This document shows, one piece after another, positions 50,395 through 60,056 of a DNA stretch of 64,000 nt. Source of the stretch: an uncultured Elusimicrobiales bacterium (GTDB lineage: Bacteria > Elusimicrobiota > Elusimicrobia > Elusimicrobiales > Elusimicrobiaceae); the NCBI GenBank assembly GCA_934667625.1, contig CAKUMH010000009.1, positions 8,808 through 72,807 of the forward strand, read 5' to 3'. A model generated the notes under the pieces. The model had not been told where the DNA came from and ran no database searches. It saw only the letters and a program-made list of their open reading frames with translations. Position 1 is the stretch's first letter, and every line of letters begins with the position of its first letter. The position numbers and the translations under genes were made by a program.

Positions 50395-51438
50395 CTAGAA
50401 AGACTTTCCGCGGGAGCCGAAGAAACGGGAACCCTTTTCATTCAGCTGTTCCAGGAACTTGCCTGTACCCAACGCCACGCAGCTAAGCGGATCTGCGGCG
50501 CGGTGAACGGGAATGTCTGTTTCTTTGCGAATCAGCTCGGTAATGCCTCTAAGCAAGCTTCCGCCTCCGGCCACCACCAACCCTCTGTCCACCAAATCGG
50601 CGGCCAGTTCCGGCGGGGTTTCCTCCAGCGTGCTCTTGATCACTTCAATAATCTGCCGAACCGGTTCCATCAGGGCCTGGCGGATTTCTTCGGACGTTAC
50701 CGACAGGGTACGCGGCAAACCTTGCGTTTGGTCGCGCCCTTTTACTTCCATTGACTTTTCTTCTTTCAGCGGATAAACGGAACCCAAATTGATTTTGACT
50801 TCCTCCGCCGTCGTTTCGCCAATGATTAAATTGTATTTTTTGCGGAAGTACTGAACAATGCACTCAGTCAGTTCATCGCCGGCCACATCAATAGACTTGG
50901 CAACCACCATTCCCCCCAGGGAAATGACAGCCACTTCCGTCGTGCCGCCGCCGATGTCCACAATCATACTGGCATGAGGCTCCGCAATTGGCAAATCGGC
51001 GCCCATGGCCGAAGCCATGGGCTCCTCAATCAAATAGACCTCGCGCGCACCCGCTTGGCGGGCAGCATCATCCACGGCGCGTCTTTCCACACCGGTAATG
51101 TCCGAGGGAATACCAATCACGATTCTAGGACGTAACAGACTGCTGCGGCTGTGTACTTTGCGGATAAAGTAACGAATCATTTCCTGGGTTACTTCAAAGT
51201 CCGCAATCACGCCGTTCTTCATCGGGCGCACGGCCACGATGTTGGCAGGGGTTCTGCCCAGCATTTGTTTGGCTTTGGTGCCAACGGCTTTCACTTCGCC
51301 GGTTTCTCTTTCCACGGCGACGACCGACGGCTCGCGCAACACAATGCCCTTGTCTTTGACATAGATCAGACAGTTGGCAGTGCCAAGGTCCATCCCTAGG
51401 TCAGAAGAGAACAAGCCCCCCAGATAGTCTATTACCAT
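50395..51438 (-). CDS. mreB: Rod shape-determining actin homologue MreB
   Basis: This is a 347-residue bacterial actin: [20 protein letters not shown] (phosphate 1), [40 protein letters not shown] (phosphate 2) and [19 protein letters not shown]. It guides elongation peptidoglycan synthesis along the membrane. It begins 10 bases after rplQ, so it is likely transcribed with the alpha ribosomal operon and ends at a terminator. Confidence 0.97.
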   Translation of the reverse strand: MVIDYLGGLFSSDLGMDLGTANCLIYVKDKGIVLREPSVVAVERETGEVKAVGTKAKQMLGRTPANIVAVRPMKNGVIADFEVTQEMIRYFIRKVHSRSSLLRPRIVIGIPSDITGVERRAVDDAARQAGAREVYLIEEPMASAMGADLPIAEPHASMIVDIGGGTTEVAVISLGGMVVAKSIDVAGDELTECIVQYFRKKYNLIIGETTAEEVKINLGSVYPLKEEKSMEVKGRDQTQGLPRTLSVTSEEIRQALMEPVRQIIEVIKSTLEETPPELAADLVDRGLVVAGGGSLLRGITELIRKETDIPVHRAADPLSCVALGTGKFLEQLNEKGSRFFGSRGKSF

Positions 51439-51448
51439 ATCCGTTCAC

Positions 51449-51793
51449 CTACTCAACCAATTTAACAATGGCCACTTGAGCGTTGTCGCCCTGGCGCAGC
51501 CCCGCGCGGTAAATGCGGCAGAAACCGCCGGCGCGGTTGGCATAGCGGGCAGCCAACACTTCAAACAGCTTCTTGACGGCCGCGGCATCCTTTAAGGTGT
51601 CTTTGGCGGCGCGTTCGTTATTGGCTTTGGCTAGCGTAATGAGCCCTTCCACTACGCGGCGAACTTCTTTGGCCTTGGGCAGGGTGGTCTTCACTTCTTC
51701 GTGAAGAATGATGCTCGTGGCCATATTGTTCAGCATCGCTTTGCGGTGGGACGCAGTTTTGCCAAGTTTTCTGTATCCGGTATTTTTAATCAT
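51449..51793 (-). CDS. rplQ: 50S ribosomal protein L17
   Basis: This 114-residue L17 has YRKLGKTASHRKAMLNNMAT, then SIILHEEVKTTLPKAKEVRR and a C-terminus GFCRIYRAGLRQGDNAQVAI. It lines the exit side of the large subunit. It is last ribosomal gene of the alpha operon, 17 bases after rpoA. Confidence 0.97.
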   Translation of the reverse strand: MIKNTGYRKLGKTASHRKAMLNNMATSIILHEEVKTTLPKAKEVRRVVEGLITLAKANNERAAKDTLKDAAAVKKLFEVLAARYANRAGGFCRIYRAGLRQGDNAQVAIVKLVE

Positions 51794-51810
51794 ACGTTAT
51801 AAATCCTTCC

Positions 51811-52809
51811 TTAAATTTTCATACCGAGCGAAAGTTTCATCTCGGCCAATCTTTCCTTAATTTCATCCATTGATTTCGCACCGAAGTTTTTGATCATTTT
51901 CAAATCGTCTTCGGTCATTTTCACCAAGTCGCGCACCGTGTTGATGTTTTCGGACTTGAGGCAATTGATGGAGCGGGAAGACAGTTCAATAAATTCAATG
52001 GACTGGTTGAGCAACTCGTCCAATTTGGAATTTACGTTCGCGCCGGCCACATTCCCCGTCAGGGAAACAGGCTCTTCCACCGCTTCATCGCTGGTGGTGG
52101 CTACGCAATCGTCTTCGCCCTCAATCGTGAAAATGTGGAGCGAGCTGGACAAAAGCACCGCCGCACGGTGGAGTGCCCGGGCAGGAGCCAAGGTTCCGTC
52201 GGTGGTGATTTCCAGGATCAGGCGGTCATAGTCCGTCTTCTGGCCTACACGGGCGGGTTCCACGTCGTAGTGAACCTTTACGATCGGCGAGAAGAGCGCA
52301 TCCACCGGGATAAACCCGGCCGGGCGCTGGATTTTGGCCAAATCCTCGGCGGGCACATAGCCCTTGCCACGGGAAATTTCAATTTCCATTTCCAGGCTGC
52401 CGCCCACTTCCAAAGTGGCCAGGGCCAGGTCTTTATTGATAATTTCCACACCGTCCAGTTCTTCAATGTCGGCAGCGGTCACCACGCCGGGTTTGACGGC
52501 ATGAAGCTGCAGATATTCGCGGTTTTTGCCTTCCATTTTAACGCGCAAGCGTTTCAAATTGAGCAAAATGTTGATGACGTCTTCCCGCACATTGGGGATC
52601 GTGCTGAATTCGTGCACGGCACCCGTGATTCTGACGGCGGTAACAGCGGCGCCTTCCATACCGGAAAGCAAAATCCGGCGCAGGGAGTTGCCCACCGTGT
52701 GGCCGTAACCGCTTTCGTACGGTTCAGCAATAAACTTGCCGTAAAAGTCGGACGCGGTTTTTTCTTCTAACTGAATCTTTTGGGGAAGGACTAATTCATT
52801 AAAAGCCAT
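51811..52809 (-). CDS. rpoA: RNA polymerase alpha subunit
   Basis: This 332-residue subunit has the N-terminal assembly domain (GYGHTVGNSLRRILLSGMEG) and a C-terminal domain with ELSSRSINCLKSENINTVRD and NFGAKSMDEIKERLAEMKLS, the UP-element and activator-binding part. The length is normal. It lies in the standard rpsD-rpoA-rplQ order, with GGAGG before the ATG. Confidence 0.98.
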   Translation of the reverse strand: MAFNELVLPQKIQLEEKTASDFYGKFIAEPYESGYGHTVGNSLRRILLSGMEGAAVTAVRITGAVHEFSTIPNVREDVINILLNLKRLRVKMEGKNREYLQLHAVKPGVVTAADIEELDGVEIINKDLALATLEVGGSLEMEIEISRGKGYVPAEDLAKIQRPAGFIPVDALFSPIVKVHYDVEPARVGQKTDYDRLILEITTDGTLAPARALHRAAVLLSSSLHIFTIEGEDDCVATTSDEAVEEPVSLTGNVAGANVNSKLDELLNQSIEFIELSSRSINCLKSENINTVRDLVKMTEDDLKMIKNFGAKSMDEIKERLAEMKLSLGMKI

Positions 52810-52823
52810 TGTAAGCCTCCAAA

Positions 52824-53453
52824 CTATTTAGAATAGTATTCGACGATGAGCTGCTCGTTGACAGGGTAGGACATTTCCGCTCTGTCGGGCCATCTTAAGA
52901 GTTTACCGGTTAATTTCTCCGAGTCGTATTCCAAAAAGCTGGGCCGATGATTGCGTTTTTCGGCTTCCGTAAGGGCTTTTTTGACTTCCACATTTTCCGC
53001 CAAAGCGTTAGACAAGGTCACCTTGTCGCCGATGCGCAATTGGTAGGAAGGCACGTTGACGGCTTTGCCGTTCACGGTCACATAACCATGCAGCACGAGC
53101 TGGCGGGCAGACTTCAAGGACACGGCAAAACCTAAACGGCGAACCGTGTTGTCCAAACGGGTTTCCAGTTTGCGCAAGAAGTTTTCACCGGTTTGGCCTT
53201 CGGCTTTGGCAGCGGCGTCAAACAAATTGCGGAACGGAATTTCCGACATGCCGGACTGTAATCTGGCTTTCTGCTTTTCCTGCAAGCGAATACCGTATTC
53301 GGACACTTTGGCTTTTCTAACTTTGCCGCCGCGTTTGGTTACGGCTGCCAACTTGTCAATGACGCAGTTGGTATAGCATTTGGTTCCTTTCAAGAAAAGT
53401 TTGCAATCTAATTTTCTGCATTTTTTGCAGCTGGGTCCTGTATATCTAGACAT
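52824..53453 (-). CDS. rpsD: 30S ribosomal protein S4
   Basis: This is a 209-residue S4 with the zinc-type N-terminus CKKCRKLDCKLFLKGTKC (C+ form) and the RNA-binding S4 domain (ETRLDNTVRRLGFAVSLKSA, VTVNGKAVNVPSYQLRIGD). S4 starts small-subunit assembly and usually represses its own operon. The start MSRYTGPSCKK at 53453 fits the family and follows rpsK by 5 bases. Confidence 0.97.
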   Translation of the reverse strand: MSRYTGPSCKKCRKLDCKLFLKGTKCYTNCVIDKLAAVTKRGGKVRKAKVSEYGIRLQEKQKARLQSGMSEIPFRNLFDAAAKAEGQTGENFLRKLETRLDNTVRRLGFAVSLKSARQLVLHGYVTVNGKAVNVPSYQLRIGDKVTLSNALAENVEVKKALTEAEKRNHRPSFLEYDSEKLTGKLLRWPDRAEMSYPVNEQLIVEYYSK

Positions 53454-53458
53454 AAATC

Positions 53459-53881
53459 TTATACTCTCCTGGCTTTGGGCGGTCTGCATCCGTTGTGGGG
53501 GATGGGGGTGATGTCTTTAATAGAAGACACGGTTAAGCCGGCTTGTTGCACGGCGCGCACGGCAGTTTCTCTGCCTTGGCCCGGGCCGCAAACCTTGACG
53601 GCTACCTCGCGCATACCCAAGGCGACGGCTTTTTCGGCCGCTTTGTTGCTGGTGATTTGCGCGGCAAACGGAGTGCTTTTCTTGGTGCCTTTAAAGCCGT
53701 GAGAACCGGCGGTGGACCAAGCAATCGTGTTGCCCTTGTCGTCCGAAACAGTCACAATGGTGTTGTTGAACGAGCAGTAAATATGCACCACGCCGAAAAC
53801 CGGCGCTTTGGCGTTTTTCTTTTTTCCTTTCGCCACGGGAGCTTTCGCCACCGGGGCCGTTGTCACTTTTTCTTCTGCCAT
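53459..53881 (-). CDS. rpsK: 30S ribosomal protein S11
   Basis: This is a 140-residue S11 with [40 protein letters not shown] and the C-terminal [18 protein letters not shown]. It carries an N-terminal extension of about 25 residues rich in Ala, Pro and Lys ([17 protein letters not shown]). It is in the alpha operon between rpsM and rpsD. Confidence 0.97.
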   Translation of the reverse strand: MAEEKVTTAPVAKAPVAKGKKKNAKAPVFGVVHIYCSFNNTIVTVSDDKGNTIAWSTAGSHGFKGTKKSTPFAAQITSNKAAEKAVALGMREVAVKVCGPGQGRETAVRAVQQAGLTVSSIKDITPIPHNGCRPPKARRV

Positions 53882-53907
53882 AATGTTTAAATTCCTAATT
53901 TATAAAA

Positions 53908-54282
53908 TTATTTGGTCTTGGAACCCACGGTTTTTCTTCTGCCGCGGCGGGTTCTGCTGTTAGTTTTGGTGCGCTGACCGCGGACCGGCAGGTTGCGGCG
54001 GTGGCGCTGGCCACGATAGGAACCAATTTCAATGGCGCGGTGAATGTTCTGCGCCACTTCACGGCGAAGCTCGCCTTCCACTTTGTATTCTTTCTGCAAA
54101 ATGGTGTTGAGCAAACCGGCTTGTTGTTCGGTCAAATCTTTCACGCGGGTGGCGGGGTCAATTTGGCCGTTCAATTTGGCAAGCACTTCTTTCGCGTTTT
54201 TCTTGCCGATGCCATAAATGTATTCCAACGCGACATCTATTCTTTTGTTTTTCGGTAAATCAATACCTGCGACTCTAGCCAT
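53908..54282 (-). CDS. rpsM: 30S ribosomal protein S13
   Basis: This 124-residue S13 begins [20 protein letters not shown], with [12 protein letters not shown] and the basic tail [20 protein letters not shown]. It contacts tRNA and forms the B1 bridges. It is 21 bases after rpmJ. Confidence 0.97.
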   Translation of the reverse strand: MARVAGIDLPKNKRIDVALEYIYGIGKKNAKEVLAKLNGQIDPATRVKDLTEQQAGLLNTILQKEYKVEGELRREVAQNIHRAIEIGSYRGQRHRRNLPVRGQRTKTNSRTRRGRRKTVGSKTK

Positions 54283-54303
54283 ATCTTATAAAACTCCTAT
54301 AAA

Positions 54304-54417
54304 TTAACCTTGGCGTTGTTTGTGTTTTGCCACTTCGCAAACCACACGGACGACGCCGTTGCGTTTAATGATTTTGCATTTCTGACATATCTTTTTTACA
54401 CTGGCTCTAACTTTCAT
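54304..54417 (-). CDS. rpmJ: 50S ribosomal protein L36
   Basis: This is a 37-residue protein: [20 protein letters not shown] continuing [17 protein letters not shown]. Three of the usual four zinc ligands are seen as C-x2-C...C, then H in AKHKQRQG, the standard C+ L36. The ATG directly follows the infA stop (TAA-ATG). Confidence 0.96.
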   Translation of the reverse strand: MKVRASVKKICQKCKIIKRNGVVRVVCEVAKHKQRQG

Positions 54418-54630
54418 TTATTTCTCCCTATAAGTTATTCTGCCGCGGGTCAAATCGTACGGAGAAAGCTCCAGCTTGACCTTGTCGCCCGGAAGAATTC
54501 TTATATGATGAACTCTCATTTTGCCGGATATATGCCCCAGAATCACTTTGCCGCCCGGTATTTCTATTTTAAACATCGCGTTGGGCAGCGATTCCAAGAC
54601 TTTACCTTCAATTTCGATTTTATCGCTCAT
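54418..54630 (-). CDS. infA: Translation initiation factor IF-1
   Basis: This 70-residue OB-fold protein has [39 protein letters not shown] and [14 protein letters not shown]. It binds the 30S A site during initiation. It lies between map (79-base gap) and rpmJ (adjacent). Confidence 0.97.
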   Translation of the reverse strand: MSDKIEIEGKVLESLPNAMFKIEIPGGKVILGHISGKMRVHHIRILPGDKVKLELSPYDLTRGRITYREK

Positions 54631-54709
54631 ACAACTCCGAGTTCGGATTAAATCTCAGAACAAACATCCGCCCGCACCGTTTTTTCCAACCGAAACGTGC
54701 GACCGAATT

Positions 54710-55462
54710 TTATTCAAAAGCAGTGAAAATTTCACTGCCGTGAGCCGTAACAGCTACCGTATGTTCAAAGTGGGCCGCGTATTTGCCGTCCGCCGTGACC
54801 ACCGTCCAGCCGTCATCCAACTCCCTGACTTTATAAGTTCCCGCAGTAAGCATCGGTTCAATCGCCAGCACCATGCCCTTTTCCAAGAGCGGGCCGGTGC
54901 CCGGTCTCCCAAAATTGGGGATACTCGGTTCCTCGTGCATATTGCGGCCGATTCCATGCCCGCAATAATCACGAACGACACCCATGCCATTTGCTATGGC
55001 AAAAGTTTCCACCGCGTGTTCTACATCGCCTAAGCGATTACCCGGTTTGACTTGCCCGATTGCCTTATATAAAGACTTTTTGGTAACGTCCATCAGTCTT
55101 TGGGCTTCATCAGAAACTTTTCCCACGCCGAGGGTGATTGCGGCATCCGAACAGAAACCGTCAAGGCGGGCTCCTGTATCGATACTGATAATATCACCAC
55201 TCTTTAATATTCTATCTTTTTTTGGGATTCCGTGCACGACTTCTTCGTTTACCGAAGCGCAAATGCTGCCCGGAAACCCATAATACCCAAGAAATAACGG
55301 CGTCGCCCCGAAGGAGCGGATCGTTTTCTCGGCTGCGGCGTCCAATTCCCATGTGGAAATACCAGGCTTTACCAGTTCGGTCATCAATTTTAAGACGGCC
55401 GCGGTTACTTTGCCCGCTTCCCGCATTTTTTGGAGTTCGCTATCGTTTTTTACTTCAATCAT
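54710..55462 (-). CDS. map: Methionine aminopeptidase, type I
   Basis: This is a 250-residue pita-bread metallopeptidase. Metal ligands: DTGARLDGFCSDAAIT (two Asp), GHGIGRNMHEEPSIPNFG (His), AIEPMLTAG (Glu) and FEHTVAVT (Glu region). It removes the initiator Met. The start overlaps the adk stop by 4 bases. Confidence 0.97.
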   Translation of the reverse strand: MIEVKNDSELQKMREAGKVTAAVLKLMTELVKPGISTWELDAAAEKTIRSFGATPLFLGYYGFPGSICASVNEEVVHGIPKKDRILKSGDIISIDTGARLDGFCSDAAITLGVGKVSDEAQRLMDVTKKSLYKAIGQVKPGNRLGDVEHAVETFAIANGMGVVRDYCGHGIGRNMHEEPSIPNFGRPGTGPLLEKGMVLAIEPMLTAGTYKVRELDDGWTVVTADGKYAAHFEHTVAVTAHGSEIFTAFE

Positions 55463-56097
55463 TTTACCTTCTTGAGGACATTTACCAGCTCCTCAAAAAC
55501 TTGTTCGGGCGTTTGATTCCCGTTGATTTCCACGTATTTGCCGGAATTTTGATAAAAGTTTTTTACCGGCAGCGTTTCGTGATGATACACATCCAAGCGA
55601 TGTTTGGCGCGTTCTGCCGTATCATCGGCGCGTGTGTAAAGTTCACCGCCGCACACCGGGCATTTAGTGGCCGGAGCAGAGGGATCTACATGGACAATTT
55701 CTCCGCATTTTTTGCATTGGCGGCGGGACGTAATACGCTTGACCACTTCGCTTTCCGGCAAGTCAATCATAATGACGGCGGAAATCTCGCGGTTTAAGCG
55801 TTTCATCATGGCGTCCAACGCCTCGGCCTGTGCAACCGTGCGCGGGAAACCATCAAAAATAATACCCTTGTCCGTGGATTTGACAATGTTTTCCAACATG
55901 GAAATCATCAATTCGTCCGGCACTAAATTGCCTTTGTTGATGATGTCCGCAATTTGCTTGCCCAGCTCGGAGCCGGAAGCAATTTCTCCACGGAGCACAT
56001 CCCCCGTGGAAATGTGTTTCAAATGCAATTTTTCTTGCAATTTGGCCGACTGAGTACCCTTTCCGGCACCCGGGCAGCCCATTAAAACAATGTTCAC
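55459..56097 (-). CDS. adk: Adenylate kinase
   Basis: This 212-residue enzyme has the P-loop GCPGAGKGTQS, DGFPRTVAQAEALD and a zinc-type LID with CKKCGEIVHV and CPVCGGELY (four Cys). It interconverts ATP, ADP and AMP. The start codon is GTG (GTG AAC ATT GTT) with AGGAAGGA about 10 bases upstream. It follows secY after a 204-base spacer, unlike the tight spacing elsewhere. Confidence 0.96.
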   Translation of the reverse strand: MNIVLMGCPGAGKGTQSAKLQEKLHLKHISTGDVLRGEIASGSELGKQIADIINKGNLVPDELMISMLENIVKSTDKGIIFDGFPRTVAQAEALDAMMKRLNREISAVIMIDLPESEVVKRITSRRQCKKCGEIVHVDPSAPATKCPVCGGELYTRADDTAERAKHRLDVYHHETLPVKNFYQNSGKYVEINGNQTPEQVFEELVNVLKKVK

Positions 56098-56120
56098 TTT
56101 AAAAATTCCTTCCTATACTT

Positions 56121-56301
56121 TCAAACAACTTTGCGTTTAGCCCCAACAGAGCCAAACGCAAAGTAATTTGCAAAAATCTTTAAACAACACATACCAATTT
56201 TTTAAGATTTTGAGGAGATTTCTAGGCGCCTTTTCTCCGAAGCATACTAATTGCTATGCGAGGAAAAAGGGAACAAAGAAATCTCCCAAAATCTGTAAAA
56301 A
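56121..56301 (-). repeat. Two large inverted repeats between secY and adk
   Basis: Next to secY a long imperfect palindrome runs from 56199 to 56301: outer arms 56199-56223 and 56277-56301 match except for one extra base, and a nested GCATA / TATGC hairpin sits in the centre. Closer to adk, ACTTTGCGTTT and AAACGCAAAGT form a second hairpin (about 56128-56165). Neither has a convincing T tract. They could be mRNA processing or attenuation structures, or a small palindromic repeat element. No gene is present in this spacer. Confidence 0.6.
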
Positions 56302-57636
56302 TTACTGAACGTTAAACCAGCGACCCTTAATCCGCTTGCTCCCCTTCATCAACGGCTCATAGTTGCGGGCCAAGAGATGGGCTTGGACTTGACCGACGGT
56401 ATCCAGTGCAACGCCAACCACGATCAGCAATGCGGTGCCGCCGAAGTAAAAGTCTACACCGAATTCCGCTCGGAAGAAATCCGGCAGAACGGCAATTAAA
56501 CAGACGAAGATCGCACCGCAGAACGTCAAGCGGTTCATCACCCATTCAATATAGTTCTTGGTCGGTTCGCCAGGGCGAATGCCCGGGATAAAACCACCCC
56601 ATTTCTTCATGTTATCTGCCAAGTCGGACGGGTTAATCGTCATGGAGTTGTAGAAATAGCAGAAGAAAATGATGAGTGCCGAGAACAACAGCATATACCC
56701 AACACTGCTATGGTTCATGGCTTCCAAGAGTTTCTGCGCCCAAGGGGCTTCCTGGTTAAAGCTGGCAATCGTCAACGGCAAGGAAATAACGGACGAGGCA
56801 AAGATTACCGCGATCACACCGCTCTGGTCAATCTTGAGCGGCAAGTAGCTGGTCTGCCCACCATACGTTTTATTCCCTACCTGGCGTTTGGCGTACTGTA
56901 CCGGGATTTGGCGCTGGGCTGTTTCCAACCACACCACCAAGGCCGTAATCATCACAGCCGCGCCAAAAATGACAAGCGCCATAAAGAAGTCCATTTCGTC
57001 CGTTTTAACGCGGTTAACAACTTCCATAATGGCACTGGGCAAGCGGTCCACGATACCGGCAAAAATGATGAGCGAGATACCGTTGCCCACCCCTTTTTCC
57101 GTAATTTGTTCGCCAAGCCACATCACAAACATAGTACCGGCCGCTAAAGTCAGTACAGTAGTGACGAAAAACATAAACGACGGATTGACTACCGCCGAAA
57201 TTCCACCCGCGCCTTCCACTTTCGTGATGGCGAAGGTCATCATTGCGCCCTGCAAAATGGCCAAGAACAGTGCAAAAATACGGGTAATCTGGTTTTCTTT
57301 TCTTCTGCCGGATTCACCCTCTTTGTGCATGCGGTCCAGCGCCGGGAAAATATGCGCGCCGCGTACGAGGCCCATGATAATGGACGCGTTGATGTACGGC
57401 ATAATACCCAAAGCCAAAATGGAAAAACGCCCCAAAGCACCGCCCGAAAAGATATTCATAAAACCTAAAATACCGTTTTGGTGCGCGGCAAACATTTGGC
57501 GCAACACATCCGTATTGATACCGGGTATAGGGATTGCAGCTGCAATCCGGAAAACAGCCAACGCCCCGATCAAGAAGAGAAGTCTCTTCTTGAGTTCGGG
57601 GGCGTTAAAGATATTTGCAACTGTGTTGTTAGCCAT
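56302..57636 (-). CDS. secY: Preprotein translocase subunit SecY
   Basis: This is a 444-residue channel protein with ten membrane segments. FRIAAAIPIPGINTDVL, IMPYINASIIMGL and GEQITEKGVGNGISLIIFAG are classic, and the cytoplasmic loop carries AKRQVGNKTYGGQTSYLPLK. It forms the membrane pore for secretion. It overlaps rplO by one base (TAATG). Confidence 0.97.
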   Translation of the reverse strand: MANNTVANIFNAPELKKRLLFLIGALAVFRIAAAIPIPGINTDVLRQMFAAHQNGILGFMNIFSGGALGRFSILALGIMPYINASIIMGLVRGAHIFPALDRMHKEGESGRRKENQITRIFALFLAILQGAMMTFAITKVEGAGGISAVVNPSFMFFVTTVLTLAAGTMFVMWLGEQITEKGVGNGISLIIFAGIVDRLPSAIMEVVNRVKTDEMDFFMALVIFGAAVMITALVVWLETAQRQIPVQYAKRQVGNKTYGGQTSYLPLKIDQSGVIAVIFASSVISLPLTIASFNQEAPWAQKLLEAMNHSSVGYMLLFSALIIFFCYFYNSMTINPSDLADNMKKWGGFIPGIRPGEPTKNYIEWVMNRLTFCGAIFVCLIAVLPDFFRAEFGVDFYFGGTALLIVVGVALDTVGQVQAHLLARNYEPLMKGSKRIKGRWFNVQ

Positions 57637-58097
57637 TATTTGGTCTTCTGTTCAAGCACGGTTACAGTGCCGCCAGCTTTTTCAATCGCTGCTTTAGCAG
57701 TGGCGGAAAAACCATGGGCAGACACTTTTAAGGCCTTGGTCAAAGCACCGTTTGCCAACACTTTGACGCGCGTAACATCATGGATGATGCCAGCTTTCTT
57801 CAAGGCTTCGGGGGTGACTTCCGCACCCGCCGCAAACACTTTTTCCAAAGAACCAAGGTTTACATAATCGTAGCGCTTGGCAAAATCTTTATTGGAAAAA
57901 CCGCTTTTCGGCGTATGGCGGATCAAGGGCATCTGACCGCCTTCTTTGCTTTCTTTGCGGGAGTTACCGGAACGAGAGGTTTGACCTTTCATCCCCTTGG
58001 TGCAGTAGTTGCCCAAGCCGGAGCCGGGGCCCAAGCCCAGGCGTCTTTTGGCTTTTCTGGAGCCATGTTTAGGGAAAAGAGTATTCAAAGTTACCAT
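57636..58097 (-). CDS. rplO: 50S ribosomal protein L15
   Basis: This 153-residue protein has AKRRLGLGPGSGLGNYCTKG and MKGQTSRSGNSRKESKEGGQ, with C-terminal HGFSATAKAAIEKAGGTVTV. It lies 18 bases after rpsE; the usual rpmD (L30) gene between them is absent. Confidence 0.97.
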   Translation of the reverse strand: MVTLNTLFPKHGSRKAKRRLGLGPGSGLGNYCTKGMKGQTSRSGNSRKESKEGGQMPLIRHTPKSGFSNKDFAKRYDYVNLGSLEKVFAAGAEVTPEALKKAGIIHDVTRVKVLANGALTKALKVSAHGFSATAKAAIEKAGGTVTVLEQKTK

Positions 58098-58115
58098 TTT
58101 ATTTTCTCCACAAAA

Positions 58116-58718
58116 CTACTCGGCCTTGGCAGCTTCGGTTTTCACTTCGGCTTTCGGGGCTTCGGCGGCGGCCTTTTCAGCCTTGCCGCGCAGGACGTTC
58201 ACCGCGTCTTTGCTTTTGAGCTGTTTGAAGGCTTCCATCGTAGCATATACGAGGTTGCACGGATTGCAGCTGCCCAAGCTCTTGGCCAGGACGTCTTTAA
58301 TACCGGCGGCTTCAAACAACAGGCGCACACCGCTGCCGGCGATTACACCGGTACCGGGGGCGGCGGGCTTCATCCACACGGACGCGGCACCAAATTTGCC
58401 GATGATTTCGTGCGGAATGGTTTCGCCCACGATCGGGAACGTGATCATATGTTTTCTGGCGTGGGATTCAGCCTTGGCGATAGCCAACTGAACCTGATTT
58501 GCCTTGCCAATAGCAACGCCCACTTTGCCCATGCCGTTGCCGACTACAACGAGCGCGCGGAAGCCAAAGCGTTTACCGCCTTTGACTACCTTGGCCGTTC
58601 TGGCTACGTGGATGACCGTCGTTTTGCCTTCAGCGAGCGGTCTTGCTTTTTGAAACTCGGCTCTTTTGCCTTTCGCTTCTCTTTTGTTATCGCTTTTCAC
58701 TAGCGTTTCATTGGACAT
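58116..58718 (-). CDS. rpsE: 30S ribosomal protein S5
   Basis: This is a 200-residue S5 with [40 protein letters not shown] and [20 protein letters not shown]. It is about 35 residues longer than E. coli S5 because of an Ala/Lys/Glu-rich tail ([20 protein letters not shown]). AGGTGA is 6 bases before the ATG at 58718; an upstream in-frame GTG overlaps that ribosome site. Confidence 0.97.
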   Translation of the reverse strand: MSNETLVKSDNKREAKGKRAEFQKARPLAEGKTTVIHVARTAKVVKGGKRFGFRALVVVGNGMGKVGVAIGKANQVQLAIAKAESHARKHMITFPIVGETIPHEIIGKFGAASVWMKPAAPGTGVIAGSGVRLLFEAAGIKDVLAKSLGSCNPCNLVYATMEAFKQLKSKDAVNVLRGKAEKAAAEAPKAEVKTEAAKAE

Positions 58719-58734
58719 TAAATTCACCTGTAAC

Positions 58735-59100
58735 TTAGAATTTCAATCCTGCTTCTCTGGCGGAATCCGCAAGGGCTTTGATTCTGCCGTGGTACACGCG
58801 GCCACCGCGGTCAAACATCACTTCGCTGATACCTTTTTCAAGCGCCTTTTTGGCAATGGCAGCACCCAAGGCTTTGGCTGCTTCAATGCTCTTGGCAGAG
58901 GTGTCAAACTTGCCTTCAAATTCTTTGGACAACGTCGTCGCAGACACTAAGGTGCTGTGGGTGTTGTCATCAATGATTTGGGCATAGATGTATTTCAAGC
59001 TTCTGTATACGGAAAGGCGCGGGCGGTGGGCACCGTTTTTAAGGAGGTGTCCGCGGCTGCGATCCTTTCTAAACTGATATCTTTCTTGTTTAGTAGCCAT
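58735..59100 (-). CDS. rplR: 50S ribosomal protein L18
   Basis: This 121-residue L18 has [33 protein letters not shown] and [20 protein letters not shown]. It binds 5S rRNA with L5. It has spc-operon position, with 2 bases to rplF. Confidence 0.97.
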   Translation of the reverse strand: MATKQERYQFRKDRSRGHLLKNGAHRPRLSVYRSLKYIYAQIIDDNTHSTLVSATTLSKEFEGKFDTSAKSIEAAKALGAAIAKKALEKGISEVMFDRGGRVYHGRIKALADSAREAGLKF

Positions 59101-59102
59101 AA

Positions 59103-59654
59103 TTATTTGCCTCCCGCCGCAGTCTTACCGGCTTTGCGAACGATATGTTCGCCCTGGTATTTAATACCGCTGCCCTTGTAGGGTTCCGGAGGTCTAATTC
59201 TTCTGATTTTGGCCGCGAAATCGCCCACTTTGAACTTATCGCTGCCTTTAATCGTTACCGCGCCGGATTTAGGATCCACCACGACCGTAAGGCCAGCGGG
59301 GATATCCAAATTGACGGGGTGAGAGAAACCCAATTCCAAATTGAGTTTTTGTCCGGCCACGTTTGCACGATAACCCAAACCGTTGATTTCCAAGGTTTTA
59401 GAGAAACCGTTCGTCACGCCTTCGATAATGTTGAAGACATTGGCGCGGGTGGTGCCGTGGATAGCGTTGAGCTCTTTCACACGGTTTTCCGGAATAGAGA
59501 AGGACAAGGCGGCGCCTTCCAACTTGGCGCTCACGCCTTCGGGCAACGTGTAGGACAAAGTCCCAAGCGCGCCGTTGGCGGTGATGACGTTCTCTTTAAT
59601 TTCCACTTTGGTCTTGGCGGGAATGTTAATGATTTTTTTACCGATTCTGCTCAT
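59103..59654 (-). CDS. rplF: 50S ribosomal protein L6
   Basis: This 183-residue L6 starts [20 protein letters not shown] and has the C-terminal signature [19 protein letters not shown]. It binds 23S rRNA near the factor site. It lies between rpsH and rplR. Confidence 0.97.
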   Translation of the reverse strand: MSRIGKKIINIPAKTKVEIKENVITANGALGTLSYTLPEGVSAKLEGAALSFSIPENRVKELNAIHGTTRANVFNIIEGVTNGFSKTLEINGLGYRANVAGQKLNLELGFSHPVNLDIPAGLTVVVDPKSGAVTIKGSDKFKVGDFAAKIRRIRPPEPYKGSGIKYQGEHIVRKAGKTAAGGK

Positions 59655-59663
59655 ATTTCCCCC

Positions 59664-60056
59664 TTACCAGACCTGGCACAAAAGCTCGCCACCGATTTTT
59701 TCGGCTTTGGCTTGGGCGTCGGTCATGAGGCCCTTGGAAGTGGAAAGAATGGAAATACCAAACGCGCCGCGTACTTTCGGGATGTTATTGTACGCGCTGT
59801 AAACGCGAGAACCCGGTTTGGACACTCTTTTGAGGCCCTGAATGACGCATTCGTTTTCCGGCGTGTATTTCAGAAACACTCTGACCACGCCGCCCTTGGT
59901 TTCGTTGTGGACGGCTTTGAAATTGGCAATGTATCCTTCTTCTTTGAGGATGCGCGCAATTTCGGTTTTGATTTTAGAAAAAGGGATATCCACTTTTTCT
60001 TTTTTCTTCATGTTGGCGTTTCTTATTCTGGTTAAGAAATCTGCAATTGGATCCAT
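59664..60056 (-). CDS. rpsH: 30S ribosomal protein S8
   Basis: This 130-residue S8 has [20 protein letters not shown] and [20 protein letters not shown]. In E. coli S8 represses the spc operon by binding its mRNA; the 70-base spacer just upstream contains a hairpin that could serve a similar purpose. Confidence 0.97.
   Translation of the reverse strand: MDPIADFLTRIRNANMKKKEKVDIPFSKIKTEIARILKEEGYIANFKAVHNETKGGVVRVFLKYTPENECVIQGLKRVSKPGSRVYSAYNNIPKVRGAFGISILSTSKGLMTDAQAKAEKIGGELLCQVW

Noticed and set aside
57780..58703. Open frame of 307 codons on the plus strand opposite rplO/rpsE
   Set aside because: It is antisense to two clear ribosomal genes and has a Phe/Gly-rich sequence without domains.
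59145..60035. Open frame of 296 codons on the plus strand opposite rplF/rpsH
   Set aside because: Same reason: antisense to ribosomal genes, no start signal.
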